The translations under genes were made by a program, and so were the position numbers. The notes below the pieces were generated by a model. That model was not told the DNA's origin, did not search any database, and worked only from the letters and a program-made list of their open reading frames with translations. DNA of 64,000 nucleotides, from contig NC_053038.3 of the NCBI RefSeq assembly GCF_002575655.3, positions 146,894,885 to 146,958,884 of the forward strand, read 5' to 3'. Of this stretch, positions 1-12,800 are shown in pieces; the stretch's first letter is position 1; each line of letters opens with the position of its first letter. This DNA is from Aegilops tauschii subsp. strangulata. Lineage: Eukaryota; Streptophyta; Magnoliopsida; Poales; Poaceae.

Positions 1-1
1 C

Positions 2-2355
2 GCACTTGGGCCTGCGGAAGCCCCAACGAGCGACCAGGCTCTGGGGGCTTCGTCGCCTCAGGAGGCGCCCCAACCTCCAGAAGCCGCGAGCCTCGCCACT
101 ACACCCGCCCTCGTCGAGCACCCTGTGTATTTTGTCAGCATGGTGTTCCGGGATGTGAGGGCCCGGTACCCCATGCCACAGAAGCTCCTGCTCGCGCTCA
201 TGGTGGCCTCGCGCAAGCTGCGACACTACTTCCAAGGTCACCCCATCAAGGTCGTCTCGGCCTACCTGTTGGAGATGGTACTCAGGAGCCCCAACTCCGC
301 CGAGAGAGTCGCCGAGTGGAACATCGAGCTACAGGCAATCCAGTTGGAGTTCAGCATGACCAGGGTCATCAAGGGGGCTGCGCTTGCTGACTTCATGGCG
401 GAATGGACAGACGCCCCGCAGCTCGAAGAAGGCGAGGATAGATCCCTCTTGCCAGGGAATGAAGCGCCAAACGGATGGGTTATGTATTTCGATGGCGCCT
501 TTGCGTGCCAGGGTGAGGGGGCTGGAGCTGTGCTTAGCTCACCTACTCAGGACAAGCTTTACTACGCCGTGCAGCTCTGCTTCCAGCAGGGCGAGAAGGT
601 CTCCAACAACATAGCAAAGTACGAAGGCCTCATAGCTGGCCTCAAGGCTGCAGTGGCCCTGGGGGTGCAGCGCCTCGCCATTAAGGGCGATTCGCAGCTC
701 CTCGTCAACTTCTCCAACAAGGTGTACGAGCCAAAGGACAAGCACATGGAGGCGTACCTCGCAGAGGTGCGCAAGATGGAGAAGCAATTCTTGGGCCAGG
801 AATTACAGCATGTGCCCTGTGGCACCAACAATGAAGCCGACGGCATCGCCAGGAGAGCATCCAAGTGGCTACCCCAAGAGCCTGGCGTCTTCGAGGAGCG
901 GCTCTTCAAGCCATCGACAACCCCACCGCTTTCAAGAATAGCGCTACCTCGGGAGGAACTCCCTCAACCACCTGCCTCGGGAGCCCCGGCTTATGGCCCG
1001 ACCTCAGGAGCGCGCTTCCTCTTGGCGCTCGAGCCTCAGGAGGGGTGCTGGACCAAGGAATTCAAGGAATACCTGACGCAAGGGATGCTACCGGAGAAGG
1101 AGGAGGACGCGGAGCGTGTGGCCCGACAAGCCACGGCATACTGCATCCGGGACGATGAGTTGTACAGGAAGCAGCCGAATGACGTTTCCCTGTGTTGCAT
1201 CTCAAGGGAGCAGGGGAAAGAGTTGCTGGCCAACATACATGGCGGGGACTGCGGGCACCACTCGTCGTCATGGACCCTCGTCGGCTAGGTGTTTCGTAGC
1301 GGATTCTACTGGCCTACGGCAGTCAACGACGCGACTGAACTGGTGAAGTCCTGCGAGGCCTGCCAGTTCCACGCCAAGCAGATCCACCTGCCGGCTCAGG
1401 GCCTCCAGACCATCCCACTCTCGTGGCCATTCGCGGTTTGGGGGCTGGACATCTTGGGCCCGTTCCCTTGGGCGCCTGGGGCTACCGCAACCTCTATGTC
1501 GACATCGACAAGTTCACCAAATGGGCGGAGGTAGAAGCCATCCGCACCATCCCGGCGGGTTCCGTGGTCAAGTTCCTCAAAGGTCTCGTGAGCCGGTTTG
1601 GGGTCCCCAACCACATCATCACCGACAACGGCTCACAGTTCACTAGTAACCTCTTCAAGACATATTGTGCTAACCTTGGAACGCAGATCTGCTACGCTTC
1701 GGTGGTGCACCCCCGGAGCAATGGCCAGGCCGAACGCGCCAACGCGGAGGTCCTGAGAGGCCTCAAGACCAGGACCTTCAAGAAGAAGCTCGAGGCCTGC
1801 GGCAGGGGCTGGCACGATGAGCTCCAGTCCGTGTTGTGGTCCATCCGCACCACCGCCACCAAGCCAACGGGCGAGACCCCATTCTTCCTCGTCTACAGAG
1901 CTGAAGCGGTTCTCCCTCATGAGGTCAAGCATCGCTTCGCACGGGTCCTGGCATTTGACAAGATGCAGCAGGACGCCATGCGGGGGATGGGCCTCGTGCT
2001 GGGGGAGGAACACCACCGTGAAGCCACGCTACAGGCGGCAAGATATCAGCAGGCGCTGCGACGGTACCACTGTCGCAGCGTCCGCTCCAAGACGCTCGAG
2101 GTGGTGACCTCGTCCTATGGCGGGTGCTCTCCAGGGAAGGGCTGCATAAGCTCTCACCCATGTGGGAGGGCCCATTTAGGGTCGCCCACGTCTCCAGGCC
2201 TGGCGCCGCAAGCCTGGAGACGCAGGAGGGGGTACCCATCCAGAACGCCTGGAACATCGAGCACCTCCGGAAGTTCTACCCATGAAGAAAGGCCCAGCGT
2301 CTGTGAAGAAGGCCCCGTGGCTGTGAAGGTCTCCGCTCGTGACACTCTCACGTAA
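2..2355 (+). pseudogene. Element A pol fragment: RNase H and integrase, broken
   Basis: The frame is open from base 2. It encodes the end of the RT-linked RNase H, a second RNase H-like domain (YFDGAFA near 488-508, first acidic residue at 491), the zinc-binding region of integrase (CEACQ near 1351-1365) and the integrase core: first Asp in GLDILGP at 1447, second Asp in TDNGS near 1624, and Glu in GQAERAN near 1727-1737. The reading is interrupted by an in-frame TAG at 1286-1288, a frameshift between the two frames around 1470-1490, and another near 2100, after which the integrase C-terminus continues in a different frame up to about 2285. With one nonsense codon and at least two frameshifts it cannot make an active polyprotein. 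Confidence 0.88.
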
Positions 2356-3120
2356 TAATGAGTGGGGCTGTACATGCCCCGGAGTCTCAGGAGTGCCGCC
2401 CTCGGGCCTCTGGGGCTCCCTCCCATGTCCTAGTGGCAGCACTTAGCTCCGTGCTGGTGAGAAGACAAGAAGACTAGACTAGGTGCCGGACGCGGCTTTT
2501 CATTTGCTTTCCGTAGTCGGCTTGCCCCTCTTTAAATCAAAATTTGCTTTCTGGTGTTGCTCAGTGATGTTGTTTCATCGACTTCTGCTTCTGTTTCTAC
2601 CTTCGGTTCTTTCTCTGACCTGCACCCCCTCTCGCGTCGCTCGCGAGGGGGCTGGACAGGTGCCCTCGTGCCCTCGTGAACATCTTGTCTGTTTTTTCAC
2701 GAGGAACCCTCGTTCGAGCCACAAGTTGGCGCACCTCTCTCAATCCGTGCCCCTCGGGTACCGTGAAACGAGGCGCTGGATCGTGGCCAGAGGCGCCTGC
2801 GACCAAGGCTCGGATCTCCTAACAAATTTTTGCAGTTCCCCCTCACCAGGTACTGAGGAGCGCGCGCCTCATGAGGCGGAAACTACTTCAAGCGCGTCAA
2901 GCTAAGTTTTTCCTATGTGCTTATATAAAACATTGATATCGCGACGCGGCACGGGAATGATAAACACAACATAACAACTTGGAAATCATAGTTTGTTGCA
3001 CGCCCCCACAGGGCCCCATACTTGACTCTCTCAATGCAGGAAGGAAAAGAAGAACGAAACAAAAGCAGCGCATGCCCCCGCAGCAGCTCGCGAGAATGGG
3101 CCCATGGCGCTCTCCCGAGC
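2356..3120. other. Element A 3' untranslated stretch
   Basis: Non-coding stretch between the end of pol and the antisense frame of A. I see no convincing protein or RNA gene. It is rich in short CCTCG/CTCGG/CTCAGGA words that recur elsewhere in this family, including A' at 58860-60000, which suggests family-specific untranslated sequence. Confidence 0.5.
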
Positions 3121-3897
3121 TCAGTCGGACCCTTCCTCGTGCTTCACTGGGGCACGGCGGCGAGACGACCCGCTGCCACCTTCGAAGTGGGCACGGCGGC
3201 ATGGCGGTTGGTCGTAGCCGCCGCTGCTGAAGCTGTCGCCGGAGGAAGAACCGCCGTAGCTGGGCGCGAGATCGTCCTCACCCTCATCACAACCGTCGCC
3301 AAGGCCAAGCACCTCGTCCCCGTCGTTGTCCTCGGGGCAGCACCTGGTGCGGCGGCCGTCTTCTCCGAACAGCCTCACATAGAGGGTCGCGTTGCCGTCG
3401 TACTTGAAATGGAGAGTGCACCGCCTGCCCAGGACGTGCGCGGGCAAACGTCTGCCAGCCGTGAGCCAGAGCCAAATTGCCAGCAACGGAGGTCTCGACC
3501 GCGACCCACGAAGCTTTGTTGCAACAGTCGTCCACCTGCAGCCAGAGCCCACTTGGACCCGTGGCCGGCAGTTCGCCGGCGAAGAAGCACGGGAGCTGAA
3601 GCCAAGAGCCGGTAGGGTTCTCCGACCACACCACGAACTCCGGCAGCACCTTCGCCGAGTGGAAGCACGGCCGGGGAGGCCACGCGACCATGGCGCGCCT
3701 CCCTTCATTAACGGGGCCGCCTCGACATGGGCGGCTCCCAACACGCGAAGGAGCACCACCGCGGCCGCGAGGGGCCGCGGCGGGGTCGCGGAGTGCTTGC
3801 GAGGACGACCGCGTCCATGCTTGGGTGGCGGAGAGCCGGGCTCCTCCCGGCGAGCCTTCCCCTTCTCCGTGGCCGAAAACCTCTTCGCAGGCGCCAT
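3121..3897 (-). pseudogene. Antisense ORF of element A with a decayed B3-like domain
   Basis: Antisense to the element. The likely start is the ATG at 3897-3895, giving MAPAKRFS followed by a basic stretch with an AT-hook-like GRGRPRK; the stop is at 3123-3121. The middle part continues in another minus-strand frame (roughly 3720-3460), where the pattern GLWLQ, a tryptophan-valine pair and GWQTFARA is seen. The frame then returns to the first one, giving LHFKYDGNATLYVRLFGEDG and an acidic, Ser/Gly-rich tail. The order LWLQ, GW-x-x-F, then a hydrophobic strand with F-x-x-x-G is the usual core of a plant B3 DNA-binding domain. Two compensating frameshifts break it. The shorter copy in A' (60239-60403) keeps the same N-terminus, so this frame belongs to the family. 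Calling it B3 is motif-based inference. Confidence 0.6.
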
Positions 3898-4216
3898 GAG
3901 AGCCGCTACTAGCAATGGAGCAAGGGAGGAGAAGCGAGCGGAATGGGAAGAGATGGGCGACGAGGGCTCCACCCCCTCCCCATTTATAGCAGGAGAAGGC
4001 CAACCAGTGCCCCCCATGATCACAGGTAATGATGGTTTTTCCTTGCATGCAGCAGGGACTCGTCAAATCGGGCAGTTGCCAAGGCAGCGTGGGGAAGCGG
4101 AGACGCCCACGTCCAATCAATCGCCACGCGTCAACCAAGGCCGCAGGCTGTTGGGGCCCGCGGTGCTCCGCACTATCCCCCTTGGCTTCACCTCAAAGCC
4201 AAGTCCAAGCCTGCCT

Positions 4217-4232
4217 TGGGCCCGGGGGCTAT
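4217..4232 (+). other. Polypurine-type tract of element A
   Basis: The G-rich tract ending in gggggctat immediately precedes the 3' LTR start. A very similar tract (gcgggctac) precedes the LTR of A'. This position is where plus-strand DNA synthesis is primed in LTR elements. Confidence 0.6.
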
Positions 4233-5098
4233 TGTCGGTGTTCTGGGAACGGGGGTCCCCAGACTTTCCTGCCTGCAGCCCACGGCGTGGCTCTACTTTT
4301 TCACCAGGAATCACTCAAGACCCTCGTGAGGAGGACGACACCAGACCTCCTCGGGGGCGGCCTCACCAGGCTGGCTCGCGAGGGGCGGAGAGATCAAGGC
4401 AAGGCGAACCCCGCGAGGTTCCAATGACGAAAGCCATGACGACCAAGACCACGCGGGCGCCAGGCGGTCGCCAGCGCGCACAGTGTCCTCGTTTCCTCTT
4501 TGTTGCTAAGGAGGCAAGCGCAGGCGAGGAGTACCGAGGCATCAGTTAAAGGTTTCCATATCGGTGCAACGACACCAAGACCAGCAGGACGGTAGGACGG
4601 AGGTCACCGTGGAGCCCAAGACGGCGTCACCGCCAGAGCCTTTGGCAGGCGAAGACCACCTTTAGTCAGGATAGCTTGTACTAGCTTTCCCCCTTCAAAT
4701 TGGCCGTTGTGGCATCCCTTCCCGCTCAATATTTGGGAAGAGGACCAGGGCCTCATAAATAGGACTGGGCACCCCAGTAGGAGGCATATCATCTGGAACT
4801 CATTCAGTTCATCCTCACACCCACCAAGCACAAGAACACCTCTCCTCAGGAGGCTATTCTTCCCTTGTACTGTTCATCCCCAGCCCGAGAGGCAATCCAC
4901 CACACCACACTGGAGTAGGCTATTACACCACAACGGTGGCCCGAACCAGTATAAATCTCGTGTCTCTTGTGTTGCGAGTTCGTCGAGCTAAGCTTAGAGA
5001 TCGCGGTGAGGTTGAGGGCGTGATTAGGTAGGGGGAAATCTTCGTGCGCACCCCAGTGTTCGAACTTGAAGGGTTTTTTCGGAACCCGAAATCTGACA
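4233..5098 (+). repeat. Element A 3' LTR
   Basis: 866 bp, starting tgtcggtgttctggg and ending aaatctgaca, so it has the TG...CA termini of an LTR. It aligns over its whole length with the A' LTR at 60737-61632. A TATA-like box (cataaatag) at 4754-4762 is at the same place as ctataaata in A', marking the probable promoter. Confidence 0.92.
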
Positions 5099-7211
5099 TA
5101 TATGTCATCTGCATCATGATAACAACAGTTAAATGTTTAAAATTGTTGTTTGAATTAATTGCTAAATGCACGTGGGATTTTCCGGAATTGTTATTTGTTG
5201 TTCCAGCCTCATTTAAACTTGCCTAGATAGTTAGTTTACCTATGCTTCACCTCTTGCCATGTCTAACAACATTTAATATTGTTGGGTACATAAACGAGAG
5301 CGAACTAAATAATTAGATGTGGAGTTTCTTCAATATGTAACTCGTTGCATATTGAGCTCCACTTAATTTGTAGTGTTGTTTGTGCACTTTGCCATGCCAT
5401 GCCTCATTAAATCGGACATGCATCATACTTGATTGTGCATCATGCCATGTTTATGTGGTGGTTGGCTACCATGTTGCTTGCTTCTTTCCGGTTTGCTTCT
5501 CTCGTTAGCTTCGGCTTCATTCCGGAGTTGTGAGGATTCATTCGACTATGTTTGTTCATTTACTTCATGGACTCGTTCCTCTTCCTTGCGGGATTTCAGG
5601 CAAGATGACAATTACCCTCCATATCACTTCTATCTTTGCTTTGCTAGGTGTTCGCTCTATCGCTATGTTGCGCTACCTACAACTTGTTTGTCATGCCTCC
5701 CATTTTGCCATGTTAAGCCTCTAACCCACGTTCCTAGCAAACCGTTGTTTGGCTATGTTACCGTTTTGCTCAGCCCCTCTTATAGCGTTGTTAGTTGTAG
5801 GTGAAGTTGAAGATTGCTCCATGTTGGAACATGATGATTTTGGGATATCACAATATCTCTTATTTAAATTAATGCATCTATATACTTGGTAAAGGTGAAG
5901 GCTCGGCCTTATGCCTGGTGTTTTGTTCCACTCTTACCACCCTAGTTTCCGTCATACCGGTGTTATGTTCCTTGATTTTGCGTTCCTAACGCGGTTGGGG
6001 TTACGGGACCCCCTTGACATTTTGCTTTGAATAAAACTCCTCCGGCAAGGCCTAACCTTGGTTTTACATTTTCCTAACAACCTATACCTTTCCCTTGGGT
6101 TGGCCAACCCGAGGGTCATCTTTATTTTAACCCCCCCGAGCCAGTGCTCCTCTAAGTGTTGGTCCGAACCGAGCATCCTGCGGGGCCACCTCGGGGAAAC
6201 TTGAGGGCTGGTATTACTCGTAGCTTGTCTCATCTGGTGTGCCCTGAGAATGAGATATGTGCAACTCCTATCGGGATTGGTCGGCACAGTCGGGTGGTCT
6301 TGCTGGTCTTGTTTTACCATTGTCGAAATGTCTAGTAACCGGGATTCCGAGACTGATCATGTCTTTCCGGGAGAAGGAATATCCTTCGTTGATCGTGAGA
6401 GCTTGTGATGGGCTAAGTTGGGACACCCCTGCAGGGTATAAACTTTCAAAAGCCGTGCCCACGGTTATGTGGCAGATGGGAATTTGTCAATGTCCAGTTG
6501 TAGAGAACTTGGCACTTGACTTAATTAAACTGCGTCAACCGCATGTGTAACCGTGATGGTCTCTTTTCAGCGAAGTCCGGGAAGTGAACACGGTTTGGGT
6601 TATCTCTGAACGTAAGTAGTTTCAGGATCACTTCTTGATCAATTCTAGCTTCTCGACCGTTGCGTTGCTTCTCTTCTCGCTCTTATTTGCGTATGTTAGC
6701 CACCATATTTTCTTAGTGCTTGCTGCAACTCCACCTCATTACCCCATCCTACCCATAAGCTTAAATAGTCTTGATCTCGCGGGTTTTGAGATTGCGGAGT
6801 CCTCGTGACTCACCAGATACTACCAAAACAGTTGCAGGTGCCGATGATACCAGTGCAGGTGACGCAACCGAGCTCAAGTGTGAGTTCGATGAGGACCTTG
6901 GTCGTTACTATGTTTCGTTTCCTGATGATCAGTAGTGGAGCCCAGTTGGGACGATCAGGGAGCTAGCATTTGGGGTTATCTTCTTTTTATTCGGATTTGT
7001 CCTTAGTCAGACTACGTGTGTACCCTAAATGATGTATGATTTATTTAAGTATTGTGTGAAGTGGCGATTGTAAGCCAACTCTTTATCCCATTCTTGTTCA
7101 TTACATGGGATTGTGTGAAGATGACCCTTCTCGCGACAAAACCACCATGCGGTTATGCCTCTAAGGCGTGCCTCGACATGTGGGAGATATAGCCACATCG
7201 TGGGTGTAACA
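5099..7211 (+). repeat. Element B 5' LTR, 3' half only
   Basis: 2113 bp aligned with 53695-55806 and ending gggtgtaaca, directly followed by a primer binding site. The first ~2.24 kb of this LTR is missing because A occupies the position; it should lie left of A, outside the window. The short reading frames here are not conserved in the other copy and are not called as genes. Confidence 0.88.
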
Positions 7212-7214
7212 AGT

Positions 7215-7228
7215 TGGTAATCAGAGCC
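7215..7228 (+). other. Primer binding site of element B
   Basis: TGGTAATCAGAGCC, three bases inside the 5' LTR end, resembles the TGGTATCAGAGC site complementary to initiator tRNA-Met, with one extra A. It fixes the LTR/internal boundary and the plus orientation of B. Confidence 0.75.
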
Positions 7229-8689
7229 ATCCCCGACTTAGGATCCCCCTGCTTGATCGAATCGCTGATGTTGTTGAGACTAGAACAAAAATATTTTGAG
7301 TCTTAGGATTATATATATCAGAGAGTAGGATTTCTTTTTACTCCTCAGTCCCTTCGTCGCTCTGGTGAGGCCTCCTGACGTAGATGTTTTTTCTTTCCTC
7401 TCCTCAAATTTCACTAAAAAATAGGATCACGCGGGTATCTTGGGATCGTTCTGATATTCTTGTGACGAGAACATTGTTCTTGGTGCCTCCTGACATTTAG
7501 TGGTTGTGGAAGTGTCCCGGGGAGTTGAGCTCCGAGGTGTTTTCGTCACAATTTTATCATTGCAGTTCTGGAATACCTGAGTTTCGCCGACATCGAAAAT
7601 CTCTTTTATGGAGCCAGTGGTGAGATAACCTCGACACCACCCAGTACTGGGGCGGGAGTTCGGGAGTATTTCCATAGCTCGTATAACAGATGCTTTTCGA
7701 AGGTTGAGGTACACGATTTCTGGAGTTTTCTTGGTTATGTGTTGACGGATGGATACAGCTGCATTTAGGGATTGTTAGTTTGGGTGAGATATTGTGCTTC
7801 CCCTGTATCCCCAACACCAGATTGCATAACCAGAAAGTTTCGGGAGTTTATAGGTGGGAATTCAAGTAGCTCCTAGAATATCTTTTCAACAGATGCATGA
7901 TATGGGATTGGGTAAATATCTGTCATATGTATTTGTTCCGGCTTATTCTGCAAGCCAAATCCTTTGTTTTGTTTTGAGTTGTGGTATTTGAGTTGCTTCA
8001 ATGTCAAGTGTTGATTCCATCCCTTTTCTAAACGGTGTTCTCATATTTCTATGTGTGCTAATCCTTTCGATCATCAAGGTTGTCATGTTACTTCTTTTCC
8101 AACCGGTGTGCTTCTCTTCAAGTGGATCCGATCATTTCAACATTCGCGAGATCAATTCTAAGTTTTCTCAGTGGTGTTTATTCCATCTGCCCCAAGTTGC
8201 CTTTGTTTTCCCGCCCTCCCACCCTTTTCTTCAAGGACTCAGATTCCTCAATGATGTATCCTTTTATTTGTGAGAAGTCTCTTCATTCTTTTCTTTCAGT
8301 GTTCTTATCCGGTGATTTCCCATGAAGATACTAACGGAGCTTCAAGTTCATCATTCTCTTTTCTTCTCCGGTGGATCCAATTCAAGCTTTCGGTGTTGAC
8401 CATATTCCTTTTCTCGTTTCAAGTGCTTCCTTATGTCAGTGCATCTCTTAATCATCCACCTCTTTCTATTCATGTTATGCTGAAGATATCCCAGAAGATT
8501 CAAGTGTCCATTCTTATTCCTTCCAAGCTATTTCGAGGTTGCTACCTCGTTCAAGACGTTCAAATCAACCGGTGCATTATCTCTTCCTAAGCAATCATTC
8601 AACGGTGTACCTTTTGAGTGGGCCCTAACCCACAGGTCTTTTCCCAGGTTCTTACCTGACTCTTCTAATTTTCCCGGAGCTATTCCTAA

Positions 8690-8694
8690 ATTCT
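8690..8694. repeat. Left target-site duplication of element D (attct)
   Basis: attct directly precedes tgtcgggacc at 8695 and recurs directly after gatgtgaca at 21846-21850. A 5-bp duplication is standard for gypsy integrase. Confidence 0.93.
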
Positions 8695-11600
8695 TGTCGG
8701 GACCCCAATTCTAAGTCACACCAATCTAGCATGTAACACCTCATATCACTTTGCGGCCTCACGCACGGTATTCCCACGGGTGTCGCCTTACCATGGCCCG
8801 GGACCGTTTGCGCCTTTTGGCTCACGTATATGACAATGTCGCTAGCATCCATATGACAGAGAACCCGGGCCGACATGGCTAGTCGTGAACCCAAAGCGGC
8901 ACTAACGTATGGGGACAGGCGTACATGAATCAACATCGAACGTGTCGGTCAGCAGCGTGTGAATCCGGGCTGTAGCACTGGGCTAACAGGACTCCGGGAA
9001 CCCGGGCTGTAGCAGGCTAGGCAGGACTCCGGATGTCACCGCGTGACATTTCCCCGAAGGGACAGACACAGGAACGATGTGAAACACATGCCGGCCAGTC
9101 AAGTGTCCAGAGCAGTAGTGCTGGGCTAGCAGGACTCCGGTGAACCGGGCTGTAGCGGACTACTATGACTCAAGGAGGCACTAGACTACATTTCTCCATA
9201 AGAGAGGCTGCCAAGGATAAACAACTAGATTGTCGGATCCCACACATAGCCATACACGTTACACGTACGCATAACATGCAAATATGTGCTGTACAACATG
9301 GCATCACAACATAACGCAAACTCATATAGATAAAAGGCCCAGAAGAGCCACATAGCATTAAGTACAAACAGGGGTCACATGACCCATCATTCAGAGCATA
9401 CAAGCAACGGAAGCATTACATGTCTGAGTACAGACAACTACAAAAGAAAAAGGCTGAGAAGCCTGACTATCTACAAGACCCTCCCAAGGGTTCAAGATCG
9501 TAGCTGAGGTACAAGCTACTCGTCGAAGTCCAAGCGGAGCTACTAGTAAGACTGAAGTCTCCGCTGCAAAAACATGAATAAAGCAACATGAGTACGAAGG
9601 TACTCAGCAAGACTTACATCAGATCCTATCATACATGCATTTGTATCAAGAAGGTAGGGTGGGGTTTAGTTGCAGCAAGCCAGCTTTGACTCAGTGGCTA
9701 TCCTGTTCTACGACTGCGAGAATCTTCTTTGAGGTAAGAAGGCGCACACGAGTCCACTAATCACCACCTCAATACACTACTATGGATTCATTCCCGTCTC
9801 ACTACGAGAAGCCATCCATAGCACTCACACTTATCTTGAGCATTTTAGAGTATCATCTTCAAGTTGTCTATGTACCACGTAAGCATCCAAGAAGTCCATA
9901 ACCGAGGACACGGTTATTCGAATAGATCATGATAACCCTGCAGGGGTGTACTGCGTCACACACGCTCTCGCCACTTACCGCCATGTACACGTCATGTACC
10001 TCGGCAACCTTCAAGCGGAAGCCTGGCGAGGTGTCGGCCACGACCTGGCTAACCACACAAGACTCTAGTCCAGGTTTATCGCCTATTCGGGTTCCATCCG
10101 CAAGGAGATCCGGCCCGGGTGTCGCTCACGGCCCCAAACGATGTGTACAGGGTTCCCGAGCCCACCATCCGGGTGCCACTCGGTACACCGGGCCACGTGT
10201 GCCTAGTCTGTCCCAAGCCCACCCTGCCGGCTGCCACTCGGTAGAAAAATAGCACTACCTACAAACACCAGAAACTAGTTGCAACTCCTGGACAGAGACC
10301 AAGTTGGTTAATAAGTCGAGAGGGGCACTTAAGCATTCCAATGTGTGGTAGTAACTAGTCATTGGACAACATACACAGAACTCAGTGCTTAAGGATGGTT
10401 CCAGTGAGACAACCCACCATGTACTCCTACATGGCCTCTCACCGCTACCTTTACCAAATCGTGTTCACACGCTTAACTCTCGGCACCAGAACATATCGTA
10501 ACTCTCCAATTCATTCCCAATGAACCAGACCTGACACAACTCTAAGCAATAGCAGGCAAGGCATGGTAGGAACACAACATGGCTCAATCAACTCCTACAC
10601 ATGCTAGTGGGTTTCAACTATTTACTGTGGCAATGACAGGTCATGCAGAGGAATGGGTTCGACTACCGCAGCATAAAGTAGCAGTTGAATCGTTGTTGTC
10701 CTAATGCAGTAAAAGAGAGCAGGAGCGAGAGAGTAGGTTTGTATCGGAATGAACAAAGGGGGTTTGCTTGCCTGGTAGATCAACAGGGTGGCACTGCTCC
10801 TCAGACAGGTACTCTGGAACACTCTCTGGAGCAGGACCTATCGAGAGGGAACGGTGTCGACAGTCAAAACACAATCATATGCAACAATATGATGCATGAA
10901 TATGGCATGAATATGTGATGTATTTTGAGCCAATGCATTTAGCATTCAACTTGGAAGAGATCCATTTGAACCAAAGGTTCAAATGCAACTCTAATTTAAG
11001 TCCTTATATATGCCATTTATATGTTTTCACTTATACAGTAGGTATAAGTTGGTTTGTCATGCATGAAACTAGTACAGATGGATAGATTGCATTTTTCTGA
11101 TAATTTTTCATATATAAATTATTTAAATCTGAGCTACGGTTGAATTTCTATGAATTTTAGAAGTTTTACTAATTTTCTGGAATTTCCTGATTTAATTTAA
11201 ATCCAGAAAGGGTTTGTTGCGTCAGCACTGCGTCATCATGACGTCAGCGGGCTAGCGGCGCTGACCAAGTCAAACCTGACGTGTGGGGTCCACACGTCAG
11301 TGACTCAATGTTAACCCGAGGGGTTTTCTAGTTAATCTAAATTATTTAGGGGTGCTGGGGCCCATTGTCAGTTTTAGTGGGGGTAGATTAGAGGGGTAAT
11401 TAGTGCGGTTTGACCCGGGTTGACCGGCGGTTAGTCGCCGGCGAGGCCGAGCGCGGCGGAGCTCGTCGGGTTCGTCGCTCCGGCGACCATTTGGGCCGCG
11501 GAGGCCACCTACGCGAAGCCCAGGCTCGCGCGCATCCAGTGGGACACGCGGAAGACCGTGGGGTGATCGGAGCTCGCCGGAGTGAGGCTCGCGGCGGTGG

Positions 11601-12800
11601 CCGGAGTGAGGCCAAGGCGGGCGCAGTGCTGCGGTGCACGGGGGCGTGAGCGGAGAGGCGCTACGGCCTCCTGGCGTCACCAGAAGGACGGTGACGCGCT
11701 CGGTTGCGGGCTGCGGTGGCCAGGGCGGCGGTGGTGACATGGATGGCGGCGAGGAGCTACGGCCATGGTGAGGGTCGGGGCTACAGCGCGGGAACGGAGA
11801 AACGGAGAGAGGGGAACGGGGCAGGAGCTCACGGTGGACTCGACGGCGTCGTCGGAGAGCTCGGGGACGCACTGGAGACGGTGGGGCCGCGAAGACGATC
11901 TCCGGCGGCCGGAGTTGAGGACGACGACGATGGAGGCGCTCCAGGGCGTTCCGGCTTGCGTGGCTCAGCGGAGGGGTTCAGCGCGAGGAGGCGGAGCTCT
12001 GGGACACGACGGAGGTGCGAGGGGATGGCGGGGAGCGCGGGGCAGCGAACGGCGGCGACCGGCGCGTTCGGGCGTCGCAGGAGAGAGCGGGAGAGAGCGC
12101 GGGGGGGGGGGGGGGGAAGAGGCGCAGGAGAGAGGGAGTGAGGCCTGGAGGGGTCGTGGCGTCGTCCAGGCGACCGAGGCATCGAGGGAGGGGAGGGTAG
12201 GCAGGCATCTGCCGTGGCGCGCGTGCGCGCGGCGTGCGGCGACCACGGGCCCTGTCCCTCTAGCGCGAGGAGGGGGACGACTAGCGCTGGCCAGTCAGCT
12301 AGGCTGGCCTGCTGGGCCAGGCCAGGCCGCACAGTGCCAGGCCGCAGGTAAGCTCCCTTTTCCTATTTCTTTTTCTTTTCTAATTTTCTGACATTTTTTT
12401 GGTTTAATAAAAATACTAAACCATTTTAGTTACTTATGCCAATTTTTATAGGGGCTAGTGGTATTATTCCAGAACTCCTCAACAAATGGCATAATTTTTG
12501 GACAATATTATATATATATAACAATATATATCCAAAGCAAATAATTACTGCATTAATTCCAAATGCCCAACATAAATATTTATGATCTCCTAAAAATATT
12601 GGTTTGGTTATCTCTGTCCAATATTTTCAGAGAGCAACATGAACATTTTCTTGGACCCTTTTGGAGCAATTTTTATCTGGGTCATTTCCAGAAATGATTC
12701 TGAGGGTTTCACAGATCCCCATTTCAAATTTAAATGAAATTTAGACATGATGCACACATGACTAGCTAGTCTAGGTCATACCAGAACTAGGGATGTGACA
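8695..12800 (-). repeat. Element D 3' LTR
   Basis: 4106 bp; on the minus strand it begins TGTCACATCCCTAG and ends GGGTCCCGACA. It contains a GC-rich block (about 11220-12350), a 16-G run at 12101-12116, and the hairpin gagtac-gaag-gtactc at 9590-9605 next to a donor-like GTAAGT. Reading frames in the GC-rich block are compositional: in the other LTR they shift or shorten. Confidence 0.93.

Larger units (their letters stand above)
1..5098 (+). mobile_element. Element A: 3' part of a Ty3/gypsy LTR retrotransposon
   Basis: The window opens inside this element. In order it shows RNase H and integrase coding sequence, a long untranslated stretch, an antisense reading frame, a polypurine-rich tract and a 3' LTR. 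Its 5' LTR, gag, protease and most of reverse transcriptase are left of the window. The LTR and antisense frame match those at 60239-61632, so A and A' are one family. Directly after the LTR comes the interior of another LTR (B), whose second copy continues without interruption at 53695, so A appears to have inserted into B. The right-hand target duplication would be tatat at 5099-5103; its partner lies outside the window. I do not name the family. Confidence 0.9.
7212..8694 (+). other. Element B internal domain, segment 1
   Basis: Non-coding. From about 8000 it is pyrimidine-rich and punctuated by ccggtg-type words (near 8025, 8103, 8308, 8366 and 8570). The same style returns in segments 2 and 3, which supports joining the three as one domain. 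The last five bases, attct at 8690-8694, are the left target duplication of element D. Confidence 0.6.

Noticed and set aside
9929..10252. 107-codon frame conserved at 18984-19307
   Set aside because: Conservation only reflects that both are copies of one LTR; no domain or start context supports it.
11342..12391. Several overlapping frames of 100-208 codons on both strands in the GC-rich part of the D LTR
   Set aside because: They lie inside an LTR. The copy at 20397-21434 changes lengths and frames through small indels, and the products are Arg/Ala/Gly/Pro-rich as expected from GC-rich composition.
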